Shown here piece after piece: positions 27,189 to 36,012 of a DNA stretch of 64,000 nucleotides. Source of the stretch: CAZUAQ01 sp964618455 (GTDB lineage: Bacteria > Planctomycetota > Phycisphaerae > UBA1845 > PWPN01); contig CAZUAQ010000026.1 in assembly GCA_964618455.1 (NCBI GenBank), positions 1 through 64,000 of the forward strand, given 5' to 3'. The position numbers and the translations under genes were made by a program. The notes under the pieces are model-generated. The model searched no databases, was not told the origin of the DNA, and worked only from the letters and a program-made list of their open reading frames with translations. Positions within the stretch are counted from its first letter, which is position 1. Each line of letters starts with the position of its first letter.

Positions 27189-27251
27189 TCGGATGTGGCA
27201 CTATATATCGGACGTGGCGGCTTCTTGATGGTTTCCAACCACCACGTCCGA
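27189..27251. repeat. three copies of TCGGAYGTGG
   Basis: TCGGATGTGG (27189-27198) and TCGGACGTGG (27208-27217) are direct repeats 19 bases apart that bracket an AT-rich CACTATATA. An inverted copy, CCACGTCCGA, lies at 27242-27251. This looks like a cluster of protein-binding sites between the flgM start region and the small gene at 27284. No regulator is identified. Confidence 0.4.
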
Positions 27252-27283
27252 TTCCGGCGATCGGCGGCAGTCAATCCGTAGAT

Positions 27284-27454
27284 TCAGGCGGTCATGGCCG
27301 GTTCCATCTGCTCCTGGCGTCGGTTCTCACGCACAACCTCCTGCAACTGATGGAGATAGGCCAGAAGGTCGCTTTCGTCGAAAGAGGCCAGAAACTCCGG
27401 CTGGGCGGTGGGGTTGTAACGGCGAATCCGATCGATGAGGTCTCGCTTACTCAT
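27284..27454 (-). CDS. small protein of 56 residues
   Basis: This short minus-strand frame begins with ATG 27454, preceded by AGGT. It encodes a compact helical protein starting MSKRDLIDRIRRYNPTAQP, with a central FLASFDESDLLAYLHQL and a charged end. The alternation of charged and hydrophobic residues and the codon use look like a real gene. The first half resembles small helical motifs that contact nucleic acid or protein partners, but I do not recognise the family. It stands alone, with more than 300 bases on either side free of other genes. Function unknown. Confidence 0.6.
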   Translation of the reverse strand: MSKRDLIDRIRRYNPTAQPEFLASFDESDLLAYLHQLQEVVRENRRQEQMEPAMTA

Positions 27455-27779
27455 GGTGACCTGAGATCCCTTTTCAAGGGGTTACATCCTGTCATGGTGA
27501 TTTCCTCGCCGGAGGTGCCCGGCGGCGAGGGGTAGTATCGTCCCGGCGATCCAGATTTCTTGAAACATGGCGAGCTCAAAATGTGCGCCGGACCGCGCAG
27601 AAATGAACGTAAGTTCCGCTCTGGTGTGCCGGGCGCGAGCTTCGGATTGGGTCGCCAATTCATGAAGGTGCTGAAACTTATGATTGGGTCACGTAGCATG
27701 AAGTCCAAGAAAAGTGAGCAGGGAACCATTTTTCCGGTTCACCGGCGAGAATCAGCAACGAGACCTGGAGGAGCCGAAC

Positions 27780-28622
27780 GTGGAAACCCAAGAGACGGCT
27801 AATCTGCACGTGAGCGCGATTCAGATGCTTCCCGCCATGGGGAAACCCTCGGCGAACGTGGATCGCGCTGAAGCCCTGGTGCGCCGGGCAGTGGCGGAGC
27901 AGGGGGCGGAGTTGGTCGTCCTGCCGGAATGCACGCTCACCGGTTATACCTCACCCGGTAAGCGCTGGACGCTGGATGAGACGCGCCGGATGGCGGAGAC
28001 GGTGCCTGGCCCGTCGGTGGAGCGGTTCGGTCGGCTCGCGAAGGAACTGGGGATCCACATCGTCTGGGGACTTCACGAACGCCGCGGCGAGCGCTATTAC
28101 AACTCTGCCGTCCTGCTCGCGCCGGACGGGAAGCCGAAGGGCACCTACAGCAAAGTCCACATCAACAAGTATGAATCCAAGATGGGCTGGACGAACGGAG
28201 ATCGGTTTTTCGTGTGGCCATGCAAGGCACAGCAGACCGAGTTCAAGCTGGGCATCATGATCTGCTTCGACCGCGAAGTGCCGGAGGCGGCGCGCTGCCT
28301 GACGATGCTGGGAGCGGACGTGATCGTCGTGCCCCAGGCGACGAGCTGCACGTGCGACCTTCCGATTCACCGGGAGATGCTGCGCGTTCGCGCGTATGAG
28401 AACGAGATGTATCTGGCGATGGCCAACTGGGCCGGCCCACAGTTCAAAGGGCACAGCATGATCGTCGCACCTTCCGGCGAAGTCCTGCAACAGGGGGGAC
28501 GCGAGGAAGAGATCCTCTCCGCCACGTTCGACATGAACGCCCTGCGCAAGCATCGCGCCGAAGGCATCTATGGCCGCCATCACCGGCAGCCGCACACCTA
28601 TGGACCCTTGATGAAGCCGTAA
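27780..28622 (+). CDS. carbon-nitrogen hydrolase (nitrilase superfamily)
   Basis: The catalytic triad of the superfamily is visible: Glu50 (VVLPECTLTGY), Lys125 (GTYSKVHI) and Cys162 (GIMICFDREVPE). The fold-wide AR-RA-EN pattern appears as RVRAYENEMY. The 280-residue enzyme would hydrolyse an amide or carbamoyl group; N-carbamoyl or omega-amide substrates are plausible. The GTG start at 27780 has GGAGGAG about eight bases upstream and is preferred to an earlier ATG without a site. It is convergent with the glycosidase-like gene, 24 bases away. The precise substrate cannot be told from sequence. Confidence 0.87.
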   Translation: METQETANLHVSAIQMLPAMGKPSANVDRAEALVRRAVAEQGAELVVLPECTLTGYTSPGKRWTLDETRRMAETVPGPSVERFGRLAKELGIHIVWGLHERRGERYYNSAVLLAPDGKPKGTYSKVHINKYESKMGWTNGDRFFVWPCKAQQTEFKLGIMICFDREVPEAARCLTMLGADVIVVPQATSCTCDLPIHREMLRVRAYENEMYLAMANWAGPQFKGHSMIVAPSGEVLQQGGREEEILSATFDMNALRKHRAEGIYGRHHRQPHTYGPLMKP

Positions 28623-28646
28623 GCCTCACTCCGGTTCGGGGCGGAC

Positions 28647-29909
28647 TCACTTTCTCTTTTTCAGCGCATCCGCCTTGCCTCGATCGAAACGCGGCTCGGA
28701 CTCCAGGGCCTCGAGGATGGGGAGGTCGCCGTACTTGGGATGATTGTGCCACGAGTCCCAGACGAAGCTGTTCCGCATTTCCTCCTCGGTCATGTTGGAG
28801 AGCGGCGCCGTATACCAGATCCATGACATCTGCGAAAAGAGCAGGACGCCCCAGGTCTTCGGGTGCTCGGGGTTCATACGCTGAAAGATGCCGAGATTGA
28901 GATCCTTGTGCCGCTCCGGCGTGACGGGCGGATAGTTCGGGTCGGCGTGGTTGTCGGGGAACGCGCCGCCCTCGGTGCTGAGGATCGGGATTGGATAGGG
29001 CAGATAGGTGCGGACCTGATGCGAGAGTAACTCCACGCCCAGGTAGCAGGTGTTGTTCTTCATCAGCGAGTCGATGCGTTCTTCCCTGGTCGCATGGGGC
29101 ATGTTCCGCTTGGGATCGAAGGGGTAGTCCAGCGGGTGATTTGACGGGCCGAAATGCGCGCCGATGGCGGCCCCGGCGAAGGCCTCCTCGATCTTGTCCC
29201 ACTTCTTGAAGGTCTTGAAGACATCGTCCATCCACTCGCCGGCGGAGCGCTTGGTTCCGTCGGGTTCCTCCTGACCCCCGACACTCATGGCGTAGAAGAC
29301 GGGGATGCCTCCGGCTTCGTCCACGGGCTTGCGTCCGCGCAACCACTGCTCGCAGATGCGCTCGGTGAGATTGCCCTTTTCCCACTCGCCCTGACTCCAC
29401 TCCAGCGAGAGGTTCGGCTCGTTGCCGATTTCGAAGTAATGGGCTCCGGCGTCGACGTGTTTCTTGACCAGCCGGCGGAGTTCCTCCGTTTCCTGACCGG
29501 GACGCGGAAAATGAGGAGCGGGGCGATCCATATAGATGCGGACAACCGGTTCCACCCCCTGGCGCCGCGCCGCCGCCACCACCTCGACTTTGTTCGCGCC
29601 GCAGGCGAGCACCTTGAACCAGGTGAAACCGTGGCGAGTCCGCAGCTTCTTGAAAAACGCGTCCGGGTCGTCGGGAACCCAGATGCAGTTGGGGTTGTCA
29701 TGAATGCCCCAGCCGGTATCCGGCGCGGGCGGACGGGGGTAGTCGGCGAGTGCGATCCACGGCTTGGGGGGCTGAGCCTTTCCGGGTTTTGCCTCGCGAT
29801 CGGCCGATGCCGACTCGGAAGCCTGGAGCGCCGCGCCACCGAAGGTGAGCAGGATGCAGAGCAGGCTTGTCATGGCGGACGCGTGGGGAAATCGAGAAGA
29901 AGAACGCAT
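28647..29909 (-). CDS. secreted glycoside-hydrolase-like (clan A type) protein
   Basis: A signal peptide of about 33 residues (SLLCILLTFGGAALQAS) is followed by a proline-rich linker and a TIM-barrel-like sequence. Two features match clan-A glycosidases: the acid/base candidate Glu164 in YFEIGNEPNL and the nucleophile candidate Glu313 in ILSTEGGAF. FTWFKVLACGANKVEVV matches an early strand. ATG 29909 follows GGAGGAC. The 420-residue protein would act outside the inner membrane on a glycan, but no specific family or substrate can be named. A 14-base palindrome lies about 40 bases upstream. Confidence 0.72.
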   Translation of the reverse strand: MRSSSRFPHASAMTSLLCILLTFGGAALQASESASADREAKPGKAQPPKPWIALADYPRPPAPDTGWGIHDNPNCIWVPDDPDAFFKKLRTRHGFTWFKVLACGANKVEVVAAARRQGVEPVVRIYMDRPAPHFPRPGQETEELRRLVKKHVDAGAHYFEIGNEPNLSLEWSQGEWEKGNLTERICEQWLRGRKPVDEAGGIPVFYAMSVGGQEEPDGTKRSAGEWMDDVFKTFKKWDKIEEAFAGAAIGAHFGPSNHPLDYPFDPKRNMPHATREERIDSLMKNNTCYLGVELLSHQVRTYLPYPIPILSTEGGAFPDNHADPNYPPVTPERHKDLNLGIFQRMNPEHPKTWGVLLFSQMSWIWYTAPLSNMTEEEMRNSFVWDSWHNHPKYGDLPILEALESEPRFDRGKADALKKRK

Positions 29910-30379
29910 GATGTCCTCCGGTTTGGAATTCGAGACGGATCGCGTTACCGGTTTCAACCGGGATGGGCGAGAAAAAGCGATCCGCGACCTGAATTTATCT
30001 TGGCTGTATTGTGGAGGCAGATCAAGTCGGCGCCCTGCTGGGCATCCGTATCGCCTGCAGTTCTGCTCTCGAAGGACGAAAGGGAAGTCTGTCCTCCCGC
30101 GCGGACGGGAAGGCTCAGGCTCTCCTGGTGCCCCGCCGACGCCTGCGGCTCGCCCCTTCCGATTCTCAACTGCGGGAACAGGCTATAATGACGACGCGGC
30201 TCCTCGTGCCGAGGGTTGGGTTCGAGGGGCTCATGGTGTATCCTTATGGCGGAATTGGACTTCCGTTCGAGCGCCTGACATTCGAGACGACCATTTCGAT
30301 TCTCCTGGTGAACTTGCCCGCGATGAGACCTGCGCCCATGGATCGAGGAGGCGACTGCCCCGTGCCCCGAGGATGTACA
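29910..30379. promoter_or_regulatory. divergent intergenic region with palindrome and a perfect -10 box
   Basis: CCGGTTTCAACCGG at 29948-29961 is a 14-base inverted repeat just upstream of the minus-strand glycosidase-like gene. On the plus strand TATAAT at 30184-30189 is a perfect -10 element, but no good -35 box sits at 16-18 bases. It would give a leader of about 185 bases for the lipoprotein/Mla operon. No gene is supported in this stretch. Confidence 0.4.
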
Positions 30380-30775
30380 ATGCACCTCCGGACCGCCGCG
30401 TTGTCTGCCGTCGCGATGGTGGCGATGCTGATTGTCGGATGTTCGCCTCCGCGTACGCCCTACCCCGCGTCGCTGCAGTCGGAGCGGCCGGAAGAGCGGA
30501 TCCAGGCGCTGAAGATGGCGGCCGAACGTGATGATCGCGAGGTGGTGGGGATCATTGTGGATCGCCTCGAGGATGAGGATGAGGCCGTCCGTTTGTTCGC
30601 GATTCTGGCGCTGGAGAAGATGACCGGCACCCGGCTGGGCTACGAGTACCATGCCCCGGAGGCCGAGCGCTATCGGCAGGTCATGGCATGGCGGCGCTAT
30701 TTGCGGGAGAATCAGGGCGAGATGCCACGTCAGGCCGAGGTCGTGGAACGGGCAGAGGGAGCTTCCGATGAGTGA
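30380..30775 (+). CDS. small HEAT-repeat lipoprotein
   Basis: MHLRTAALSAVAMVAMLIVGC gives a lipoprotein signal with lipobox IVGC, so Cys21 would be lipidated. The rest is one or two HEAT-type helical repeats (ERIQALKMAAERDDREVV, then EDEAVRLFAILALEKMTG) and a basic C-terminal helix. A GTG 18 bases upstream, with GGAGG, is an alternative start. The stop overlaps the next gene by 8 bases, so it is coupled to the RsbW-like kinase. It may be an envelope adaptor for the lipid-transport operon behind it; that role is inferred from position only. Confidence 0.8.
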   Translation: MHLRTAALSAVAMVAMLIVGCSPPRTPYPASLQSERPEERIQALKMAAERDDREVVGIIVDRLEDEDEAVRLFAILALEKMTGTRLGYEYHAPEAERYRQVMAWRRYLRENQGEMPRQAEVVERAEGASDE

Positions 30776-31223
30776 TCCGCAGGGCGGCCCCGGCCCGGTG
30801 GAACTGAACCTCACGAGCGACTCGTCGCAGATCGCCGAAGTGCGAGCGCAGGTGGAGACGTTCGCGCGGGAGATGGGATTCGATGCATCGGTGGCGTCGT
30901 CCATCGCTCTGGCGGTGGACGAAGCCCTGTGCAACGTGATCAAGCACGGTTACCGTGGGACCTCGGGCCACCCGATTCAGGTTCGCCTGCACGTGATCGA
31001 CACCGATCGCGGGCGCGGCTTGCAGGTGACGATCGAGGATGAGTGCGACCCGGTGGAACCGGCCTCGCTGGCGGGGCGCGAACTGGACGACGTCCGTCCC
31101 GGCGGGCTCGGCCTGCACATCATGAAGACGATCATGGATGAAGTGGAGCATGGCCCGCGTGGAGATCGCGGCATGCGATTGAGAATGGTCAAACTTCTCA
31201 CGGCCGAGGAGCGCACGGACTGA
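30768..31223 (+). CDS. RsbW/SpoIIAB-like anti-sigma kinase (HATPase)
   Basis: This 151-residue GHKL ATPase has the N box DEALCNVIKHGY (about 51-62) and the G2 box RPGGLGLHIM (110-119) that bind ATP. In the G1 region, EDECDPVEP, the usual DxG glycine is a Cys. Family members phosphorylate STAS-domain partners and sequester a sigma factor. A STAS gene lies 118 bases downstream, and the MlaEFD genes follow. No sigma factor gene is present, so regulation of the transporter itself is an alternative to sigma control. The start has GAGGGAG upstream and overlaps the lipoprotein stop. Confidence 0.88.
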   Translation: MSDPQGGPGPVELNLTSDSSQIAEVRAQVETFAREMGFDASVASSIALAVDEALCNVIKHGYRGTSGHPIQVRLHVIDTDRGRGLQVTIEDECDPVEPASLAGRELDDVRPGGLGLHIMKTIMDEVEHGPRGDRGMRLRMVKLLTAEERTD

Positions 31224-31341
31224 TCGCCGATCACGATGAGTCACCAGGATGGGCTGTGGCTGTGGACAACGGCCGGATGAAAGGTTTGGGATCGCCAATG
31301 CGAATTGAGACGTGTGAACGAGACTTGGGGAGGGACAGCCG

Positions 31342-31695
31342 ATGACGCTGGACGGCGCGACTCCGAACGTGAAAGCGGTACGTCGGGAAGGTGATGCGAC
31401 GGTGGTGTCGCTTCAAGGCGAGATCGACATGCACCATACTCCCGGGGTGCAGCGCGCCCTCTCGCAGGCGTACGAGGACAAGCCGAGCCGGCTGGTCGTG
31501 AACCTGGAGGAGGTGACCTACATGGACTCCTCGGGGATCGGGACGCTGGTCGAGACCCTGCGTAAGGTCAAGGGCTATCGCGGCAAACTGGTGCTATGCG
31601 GTCTGACCGAGCGCGTGCACAGTGTGTTCGAGATCACGAAGCTGGATCAGTTCTTCACCATCGTGGGCACCGAGGCGGAGGCGCTGTCGGCATGA
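31342..31695 (+). CDS. STAS-domain protein (anti-anti-sigma or MlaB type)
   Basis: The 117-residue protein is a single STAS domain: VVSLQGEIDMHHTPGV, LVVNLEEVTYMDSSGIGTLV and VFEITKLDQFFTIV. Ser63/Ser64 in MDSSG is the site phosphorylated in SpoIIAA/RsbV-type partners. Its stop overlaps the start of the MlaE gene as ATGA. In proteobacteria the Mla transporter contains a STAS subunit, MlaB. This protein could fill that place, be a classic anti-sigma antagonist for the upstream kinase, or do both. The start follows GGGGAGGG. Confidence 0.88.
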   Translation: MTLDGATPNVKAVRREGDATVVSLQGEIDMHHTPGVQRALSQAYEDKPSRLVVNLEEVTYMDSSGIGTLVETLRKVKGYRGKLVLCGLTERVHSVFEITKLDQFFTIVGTEAEALSA

Positions 31696-32546
31696 GCGAG
31701 GCGCCGTCCTCCAAGGGGAACCCGATCACCCAGGCGGTGGTGCAGGTCGGCCAGGCCGCTTACGGCGCGGTCGACGGGGTTCGCGACCGTATTTCCTATT
31801 TCGGGGGCACCGCCTACCTCTTCTTTGATACGCTGACCTGGATCGTCAAGAGCCTCACGACCAAGGGCACCAAGCTGCGGACCGGGGCCCTGGCCTCTCA
31901 GATGGTCCGCGTGGGTGTACGCAGTATTCCCATCGTGCTGCTGGTGCAGTTCTTTATCGGGATCATTCTGGCGCTGCAGATGGCGCCGACACTTCGCGCG
32001 TACGGCCAGATTCAACAGACGGCCACGATCATCGCCATTGCGGTCTTCCGCGAACTGGGCCCGCTGATCTCCGCCATCGTGTTGAGCGGTTTCGCGGGCG
32101 CCTCGATTGCGGCGGAGATCGGTGCCATGGTCGAGGCCGAAGAGGTCAAGGCGCTCAAGGCGCACGCGCTGAACCCGATTCACTTTCTTGTGATGCCGCG
32201 CATGCTGGCGACGGTGATCATGCTGATCGGCTTGACGGTGCTGGCGAACGTGGTGGGCGTTCTCGGGGGACTGACGGTGTCGTGGGGCGTACTGGACATC
32301 GGCCCGTACGAGTACATCGAGACGACGCGTATGGCGCTGAAGGAAAAGGACTTCCTGACCGGGTTGTTCAAGGCCGGAGTGTTCGGGATGCTGATCTCGC
32401 TCATCGCCAGCTACGAAGGATTGAACGTTCGTGGCGGCGCCGTCGGCGTGGGCAATGCGACAACGGCGACGGTGGTTAAATCGATCGTGGCATTGATCGC
32501 GACGGACTGCATGTTCACCGCCATCTTTTTCGTGTACGAGTTGTAA
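31692..32546 (+). CDS. mlaE: MlaE-like ABC transporter permease
   Basis: The 284-residue protein is of the MlaE/TrnE permease family. It has an N-terminal amphipathic part, five or so membrane helices (VRSIPIVLLVQFFIGIILAL; TIIAIAVFRELGPLISAIVL), and the conserved cytoplasmic loop AAEIGAMVEAEEVKALKAHA before LVMPRMLATVIML. It forms the inner-membrane channel for phospholipid transport between the membranes. Its start overlaps the STAS stop, and the ATPase gene follows after 36 bases. Confidence 0.93.
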   Translation: MSEAPSSKGNPITQAVVQVGQAAYGAVDGVRDRISYFGGTAYLFFDTLTWIVKSLTTKGTKLRTGALASQMVRVGVRSIPIVLLVQFFIGIILALQMAPTLRAYGQIQQTATIIAIAVFRELGPLISAIVLSGFAGASIAAEIGAMVEAEEVKALKAHALNPIHFLVMPRMLATVIMLIGLTVLANVVGVLGGLTVSWGVLDIGPYEYIETTRMALKEKDFLTGLFKAGVFGMLISLIASYEGLNVRGGAVGVGNATTATVVKSIVALIATDCMFTAIFFVYEL

Positions 32547-32582
32547 GGAAGTCGGACGGGGCGACGCCCTCGGGAGCAGAGC

Positions 32583-33452
32583 GTGTCGAAATCGGTCATC
32601 CGTGTCGTGGACCTGGTGAAATCCTTCACCAATGCGCAGGGCGAGCCCTTCCGTGTGCTGGACGGAGTGACCTTCGATGTCTACGCGGGCGAAACGCTGG
32701 TGATCATGGGCGGATCGGGCTGCGGCAAGAGCACGCTGCTGAACTGCCTGATCGGCGAACTGACGCCGTCGTCGGGCCAGATACTCTACCAGACGCGTCG
32801 GCACGATGAGCCGGTGGATCTGTGCGCGCTTAATGAAGATCGCATGAACGAGCTGCGTAAACGATTCGGCATCCTCTTTCAGAGCGGGGCGCTGTTCAAC
32901 TCGATGTCGGTCGGAGACAACATCGCGCTGCCGCTGAAGGAACACTCGGTGGTGGATCCGTCGATCATCGATATCGTGGTGACCCTGAAGCTCCAGCAGG
33001 TACACATGCTGCCGCACCGGGACAAAATGCCGTCGCAGCTTTCCGGCGGCCAGAAGAAGCGGGCGGGCCTGGCACGGGCGACGGCGCTGGATCCGGAGAT
33101 CCTGTTTTACGACGAGCCCTCGGCGGGGCTGGACCCGGTGACCTCGGCGGCCATCGACGAACTGATGATGGATCTTTCAAAAAAGCTGAAAGTGACCAGC
33201 GTGGTGGTGACGCACGAGATGGACTCGGCGTTTCGCATCGCCGACCGGATGGTGATGCTGGAAAAGGGCCGCGTGTTGAAGATCGGCCCGCGAAGCGAAT
33301 TCGAAGCGATCATGAAGGCGGATCCCGCGGTACTGGAAACGCCGGACGAAAAACTCATGCACCAATTTCTCAACGGGCTGACGGAAGGCCCGCTGACGGA
33401 TGCGTCGGGCATGAGCGAGTTCGAGAACATCGTGGTGCATGGCGAGAAGTGA
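32583..33452 (+). CDS. mlaF: MlaF-like ABC transporter ATPase
   Basis: The 289-residue ATPase has Walker A GGSGCGKST (43-51), signature LSGGQKKRAGLARA, Walker B EILFYDEPSAGLDP and the switch His in VVVTHEM. QKKR after the signature is typical of the Mla/Mce-type ATPases. It powers the MlaE permease. The GTG start has GGGAG seven bases upstream. The C-terminus carries about 40 extra residues after the switch, as in other MlaF proteins that bind the STAS subunit. Confidence 0.94.
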   Translation: MSKSVIRVVDLVKSFTNAQGEPFRVLDGVTFDVYAGETLVIMGGSGCGKSTLLNCLIGELTPSSGQILYQTRRHDEPVDLCALNEDRMNELRKRFGILFQSGALFNSMSVGDNIALPLKEHSVVDPSIIDIVVTLKLQQVHMLPHRDKMPSQLSGGQKKRAGLARATALDPEILFYDEPSAGLDPVTSAAIDELMMDLSKKLKVTSVVVTHEMDSAFRIADRMVMLEKGRVLKIGPRSEFEAIMKADPAVLETPDEKLMHQFLNGLTEGPLTDASGMSEFENIVVHGEK

Positions 33453-33487
33453 GCCGCGCGTCCGCGGTCGCATTGAAGGGATGAACG

Positions 33488-34831
33488 ATGCCCGATGAAC
33501 GGAACGCATTCAAGCTCGGCTTGACGCTGATCATCATGCTGGTGGTGGCGGTCGGGCTGCTGCTGTTTATGGCGCCCGAGGTGGATGGCGATCTCGGGCT
33601 GACCGTACGGTACGTGCACAGCGAAATCAGCGCGGCACTCAAGCCGGGCGCGGCGGTCATCTGCGGTGGGCAGAAGGTCGGGTCGGTCGAGGAAGTGGGC
33701 TTCGTCGAGGCGGAGGATGAATCCGGGATCGAACAGCTCTACGTGGACGTGTCGATCGAGGTCCTGAGCGCGTTGGATCTGCGGGAGGATGTCCAACTGG
33801 TCCCGACGGGTCCATTGCTGGGGGGCGGGGGGAAGGTTGAGATCCGCGATCGCGGCGAAGGCACGCCCCTGGCGGCAGGAGCCCTGGTCATGGGCGCGCC
33901 CGCCGGTTCGATCGACCAGATCACCACGGCGATCGCCGAGCAGCTCGACGCCGACAACCCCGACAGCCTGATGACCATGATTCGCCAGCTTCTCGATCGC
34001 GAGGACGGCCGGTCGGTGGTGAGCAAGGTGCTCGTCTCGCTGGAAGACATCAACGCGATGACGCAAAGCCTGCGGAACGAGATGGATCCCAACCAGCGGG
34101 CGGCGCTGCTGGCCAAGCTGCACGGCATCCTGGAGAACATCAATACCGCCACCGGCCATCTGCGCGACCAGATCGACAGCACCGCCGACGACACGCTGGC
34201 GGCCAAGTTGCACGGCATCCTGGATACGGTCAACGGCGGGTTGAGCACCGTCGTGATGATACTCGAGGAGAACCGCGAGCCGATTCACGAGACGGTCCTG
34301 AACGTGCGCAGCACGTCGGAGATTCTCGAGGAGAAGATTGCCGCCCGGCTGGCCGCGCAGCTCGATCCCGCCGACGGCGCGGCGCTGATCGCCAAGGTGC
34401 ACATCGCGATCGAGAGCCTGAATCGCTCGCTGAAGGACATCAACACGATCACCGAAGAGGGCAAGGAAATCGTGGTGCTCAACGAGGCGTCGATCAACAC
34501 GATGGTGGAGAACCTGGCACAGACGAGCGATCACCTGAAGTCCGCCGCGAAGGACATCCGTCGCAACCCGTGGCGACTGTTTTACCAGCCGACCCAGGCG
34601 GAAGCCGAGCAGGCGAACGTGTTCGACAGCGCGCGGGAACTCTCACAGGCGGCCGCCGACCTGGACGACGTCATCATTCGCATCCAGGCGATCGCCGAGG
34701 CGGAGGATGATGCCTTCGCCGACGACAGCGAGCAGTTGCAGGCGATTCGGGATCGGCTTCAACAGACCTTCGACAAGTTCAAGAGCGCCGAGCAGTTTCT
34801 GTGGGATCAGTTGAAGCTGGACGGTCCGTAA
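33488..34831 (+). CDS. mlaD: MlaD/Mce-domain substrate-binding protein
   Basis: An N-terminal membrane anchor (LGLTLIIMLVVAVGLLLFMAP) is followed by one Mce/MlaD domain (about residues 35-135: LKPGAAVICGGQKVGSVEEV, LVPTGPLLGGGGKVEI). A long helical region to residue 447 then repeats AKLHGILENINTATG and AKLHGILDTVNGGLS. The helical tail is much longer than in E. coli MlaD and resembles Mce or PqiB-like proteins that build needles or tubes across the periplasm. It would carry lipid between the membranes, fed by MlaE and MlaF. The AAGGG site upstream supports the start. Confidence 0.9.
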   Translation: MPDERNAFKLGLTLIIMLVVAVGLLLFMAPEVDGDLGLTVRYVHSEISAALKPGAAVICGGQKVGSVEEVGFVEAEDESGIEQLYVDVSIEVLSALDLREDVQLVPTGPLLGGGGKVEIRDRGEGTPLAAGALVMGAPAGSIDQITTAIAEQLDADNPDSLMTMIRQLLDREDGRSVVSKVLVSLEDINAMTQSLRNEMDPNQRAALLAKLHGILENINTATGHLRDQIDSTADDTLAAKLHGILDTVNGGLSTVVMILEENREPIHETVLNVRSTSEILEEKIAARLAAQLDPADGAALIAKVHIAIESLNRSLKDINTITEEGKEIVVLNEASINTMVENLAQTSDHLKSAAKDIRRNPWRLFYQPTQAEAEQANVFDSARELSQAAADLDDVIIRIQAIAEAEDDAFADDSEQLQAIRDRLQQTFDKFKSAEQFLWDQLKLDGP

Positions 34832-34894
34832 TCGATGTGTGCCGCGTGGTCTTCCTCATGGGGATGTCTCTGCGGCTTGATGAGAAGGGGCGGC

Positions 34895-35989
34895 GGCGTG
34901 GTGGATGGAGTCGTGATCGGAGCGGGGGTGGCCGGGGCGGGTCTGGCGTTGGAGTTGCGCCGCGCGGACTGGAACGTCGTGCTGATCGACGACGCGCCGG
35001 GGGATCAGGACACGACACCACGACCGGATTGGATCACTGCCGCGGGGGTGGAGGCGTTGGAAGCGCTGGGCGTGGACAGATCGGCCTGGTGCGGGGATGC
35101 CTTTGACGGGGCGTCGTTTCACTCCGGGGATTTCAAGAAACAGGCGGTGTCCAAAGACAGCGATCGACCGGCGTATCGCGCGGATTATGCCGCACTGGTG
35201 GAGGCATTGCGGGTTCATGCGGATTCGACCGGCGTGAATGTCGTGGCAGGCTGTCGCGCGGGCGAGATCGACGCCGATGAAACGCACGTGCGCGTCGCCG
35301 GTGGTTCGGAATCCGAGAAGGCGGCGTCGTGGGACGGGGCGTTCGCGGTGCATGCCGACGGCGCGGCCGGGCATTGCCGTCGGCACGGGCAACAGCCCGC
35401 CTTCTGGATCGCCGAGGCGGCGGTGGCCTTCGACGGCGCGAATGCCGACGCATCCCTGCACTGGATGCTCGCTGCGGGGGACGCGCGCGAGTGGTTCATG
35501 TGGTGGTTTGCATCGGGGCAGGTGGTGATCCGGCTCGTGGCGGAGGGATCGCGGGATGAGGTCGCCCGGCGATTCTCGGAATGCGTTTCCCGCTTGGGGG
35601 CGTATCTGGGGCTGGGCGGCGAGGCCACGTCGGTCGAGGCACGCATGCGCCCGGCGGCGGCGCCTTCCGCGCTGGAGCGCGAGTCGCACGTGGGCAAGCG
35701 CAGCCTGGCGATCGGCGACGCCGGTGGCTTTGTGGCGGCATCGAGCCGCGAGGGGATCTACCCCGCGTTGTGGTCGGCGAAACTGGCGGCCGAGGTGCTG
35801 ATCGAGGCCCGCGACTCCACCCATCCACAGGACACGCTGCGGACATTTAGCACGAAATGGCGTTCGACGATGGCCGAGTACCTCCGCCCGCCGAACACGG
35901 ACCTGCAGTTTCTGCTGCCCCTGATCTTCAGTAATCGGCAGATGGCCGACCGCCTGGCGTCGGCGTTCTGGACCGGCGAGAACATCTGA
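34895..35989 (+). CDS. FAD-dependent oxidoreductase (FixC/geranylgeranyl-reductase-like)
   Basis: The N-terminal FAD-binding motif is VIGAGVAGAGLALEL, followed by VLIDD as the end of the second strand. The C-terminal IGDAGGFVAASSREGIYPAL is the flavin-contacting GD block of the geranylgeranyl reductase/halogenase group. The start is uncertain. GTG 34895 lies at the natural beginning of the fold and has AAGGGGCGG upstream; ATG 34835 would add a short Cys-rich lead. It follows mlaD by about 60 bases on the same strand, so it may be in that operon, perhaps modifying lipid. The substrate is unknown. Confidence 0.78.
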   Translation, partial: GVVDGVVIGAGVAGAGLALELRRADWNVVLIDDAPGDQDTTPRPDWITAAGVEALEALGVDRSAWCGDAFDGASFHSGDFKKQAVSKDSDRPAYRADYAALVEALRVHADSTGVNVVAGCRAGEIDADETHVRVAGGSESEKAASWDGAFAVHADGAAGHCRRHGQQPAFWIAEAAVAFDGANADASLHWMLAAGDAREWFMWWFASGQVVIRLVAEGSRDEVARRFSECVSRLGAYLGLGGEATSVEARMRPAAAPSALERESHVGKRSLAIGDAGGFVAASSREGIYPALWSAKLAAEVLIEARDSTHPQDTLRTFSTKWRSTMAEYLRPPNTDLQFLLPLIFSNRQMADRLASAFWTGENI

Positions 35990-36012
35990 AACATGTTCCG
36001 GTTGCGGTTTTT

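Noticed and set aside
26850..27283. Long plus-strand frame crossing the flgM upstream region
   Set aside because: It overlaps flgM on the other strand, has odd composition and no site; the FlgM and 56-residue frames explain the coding signal.
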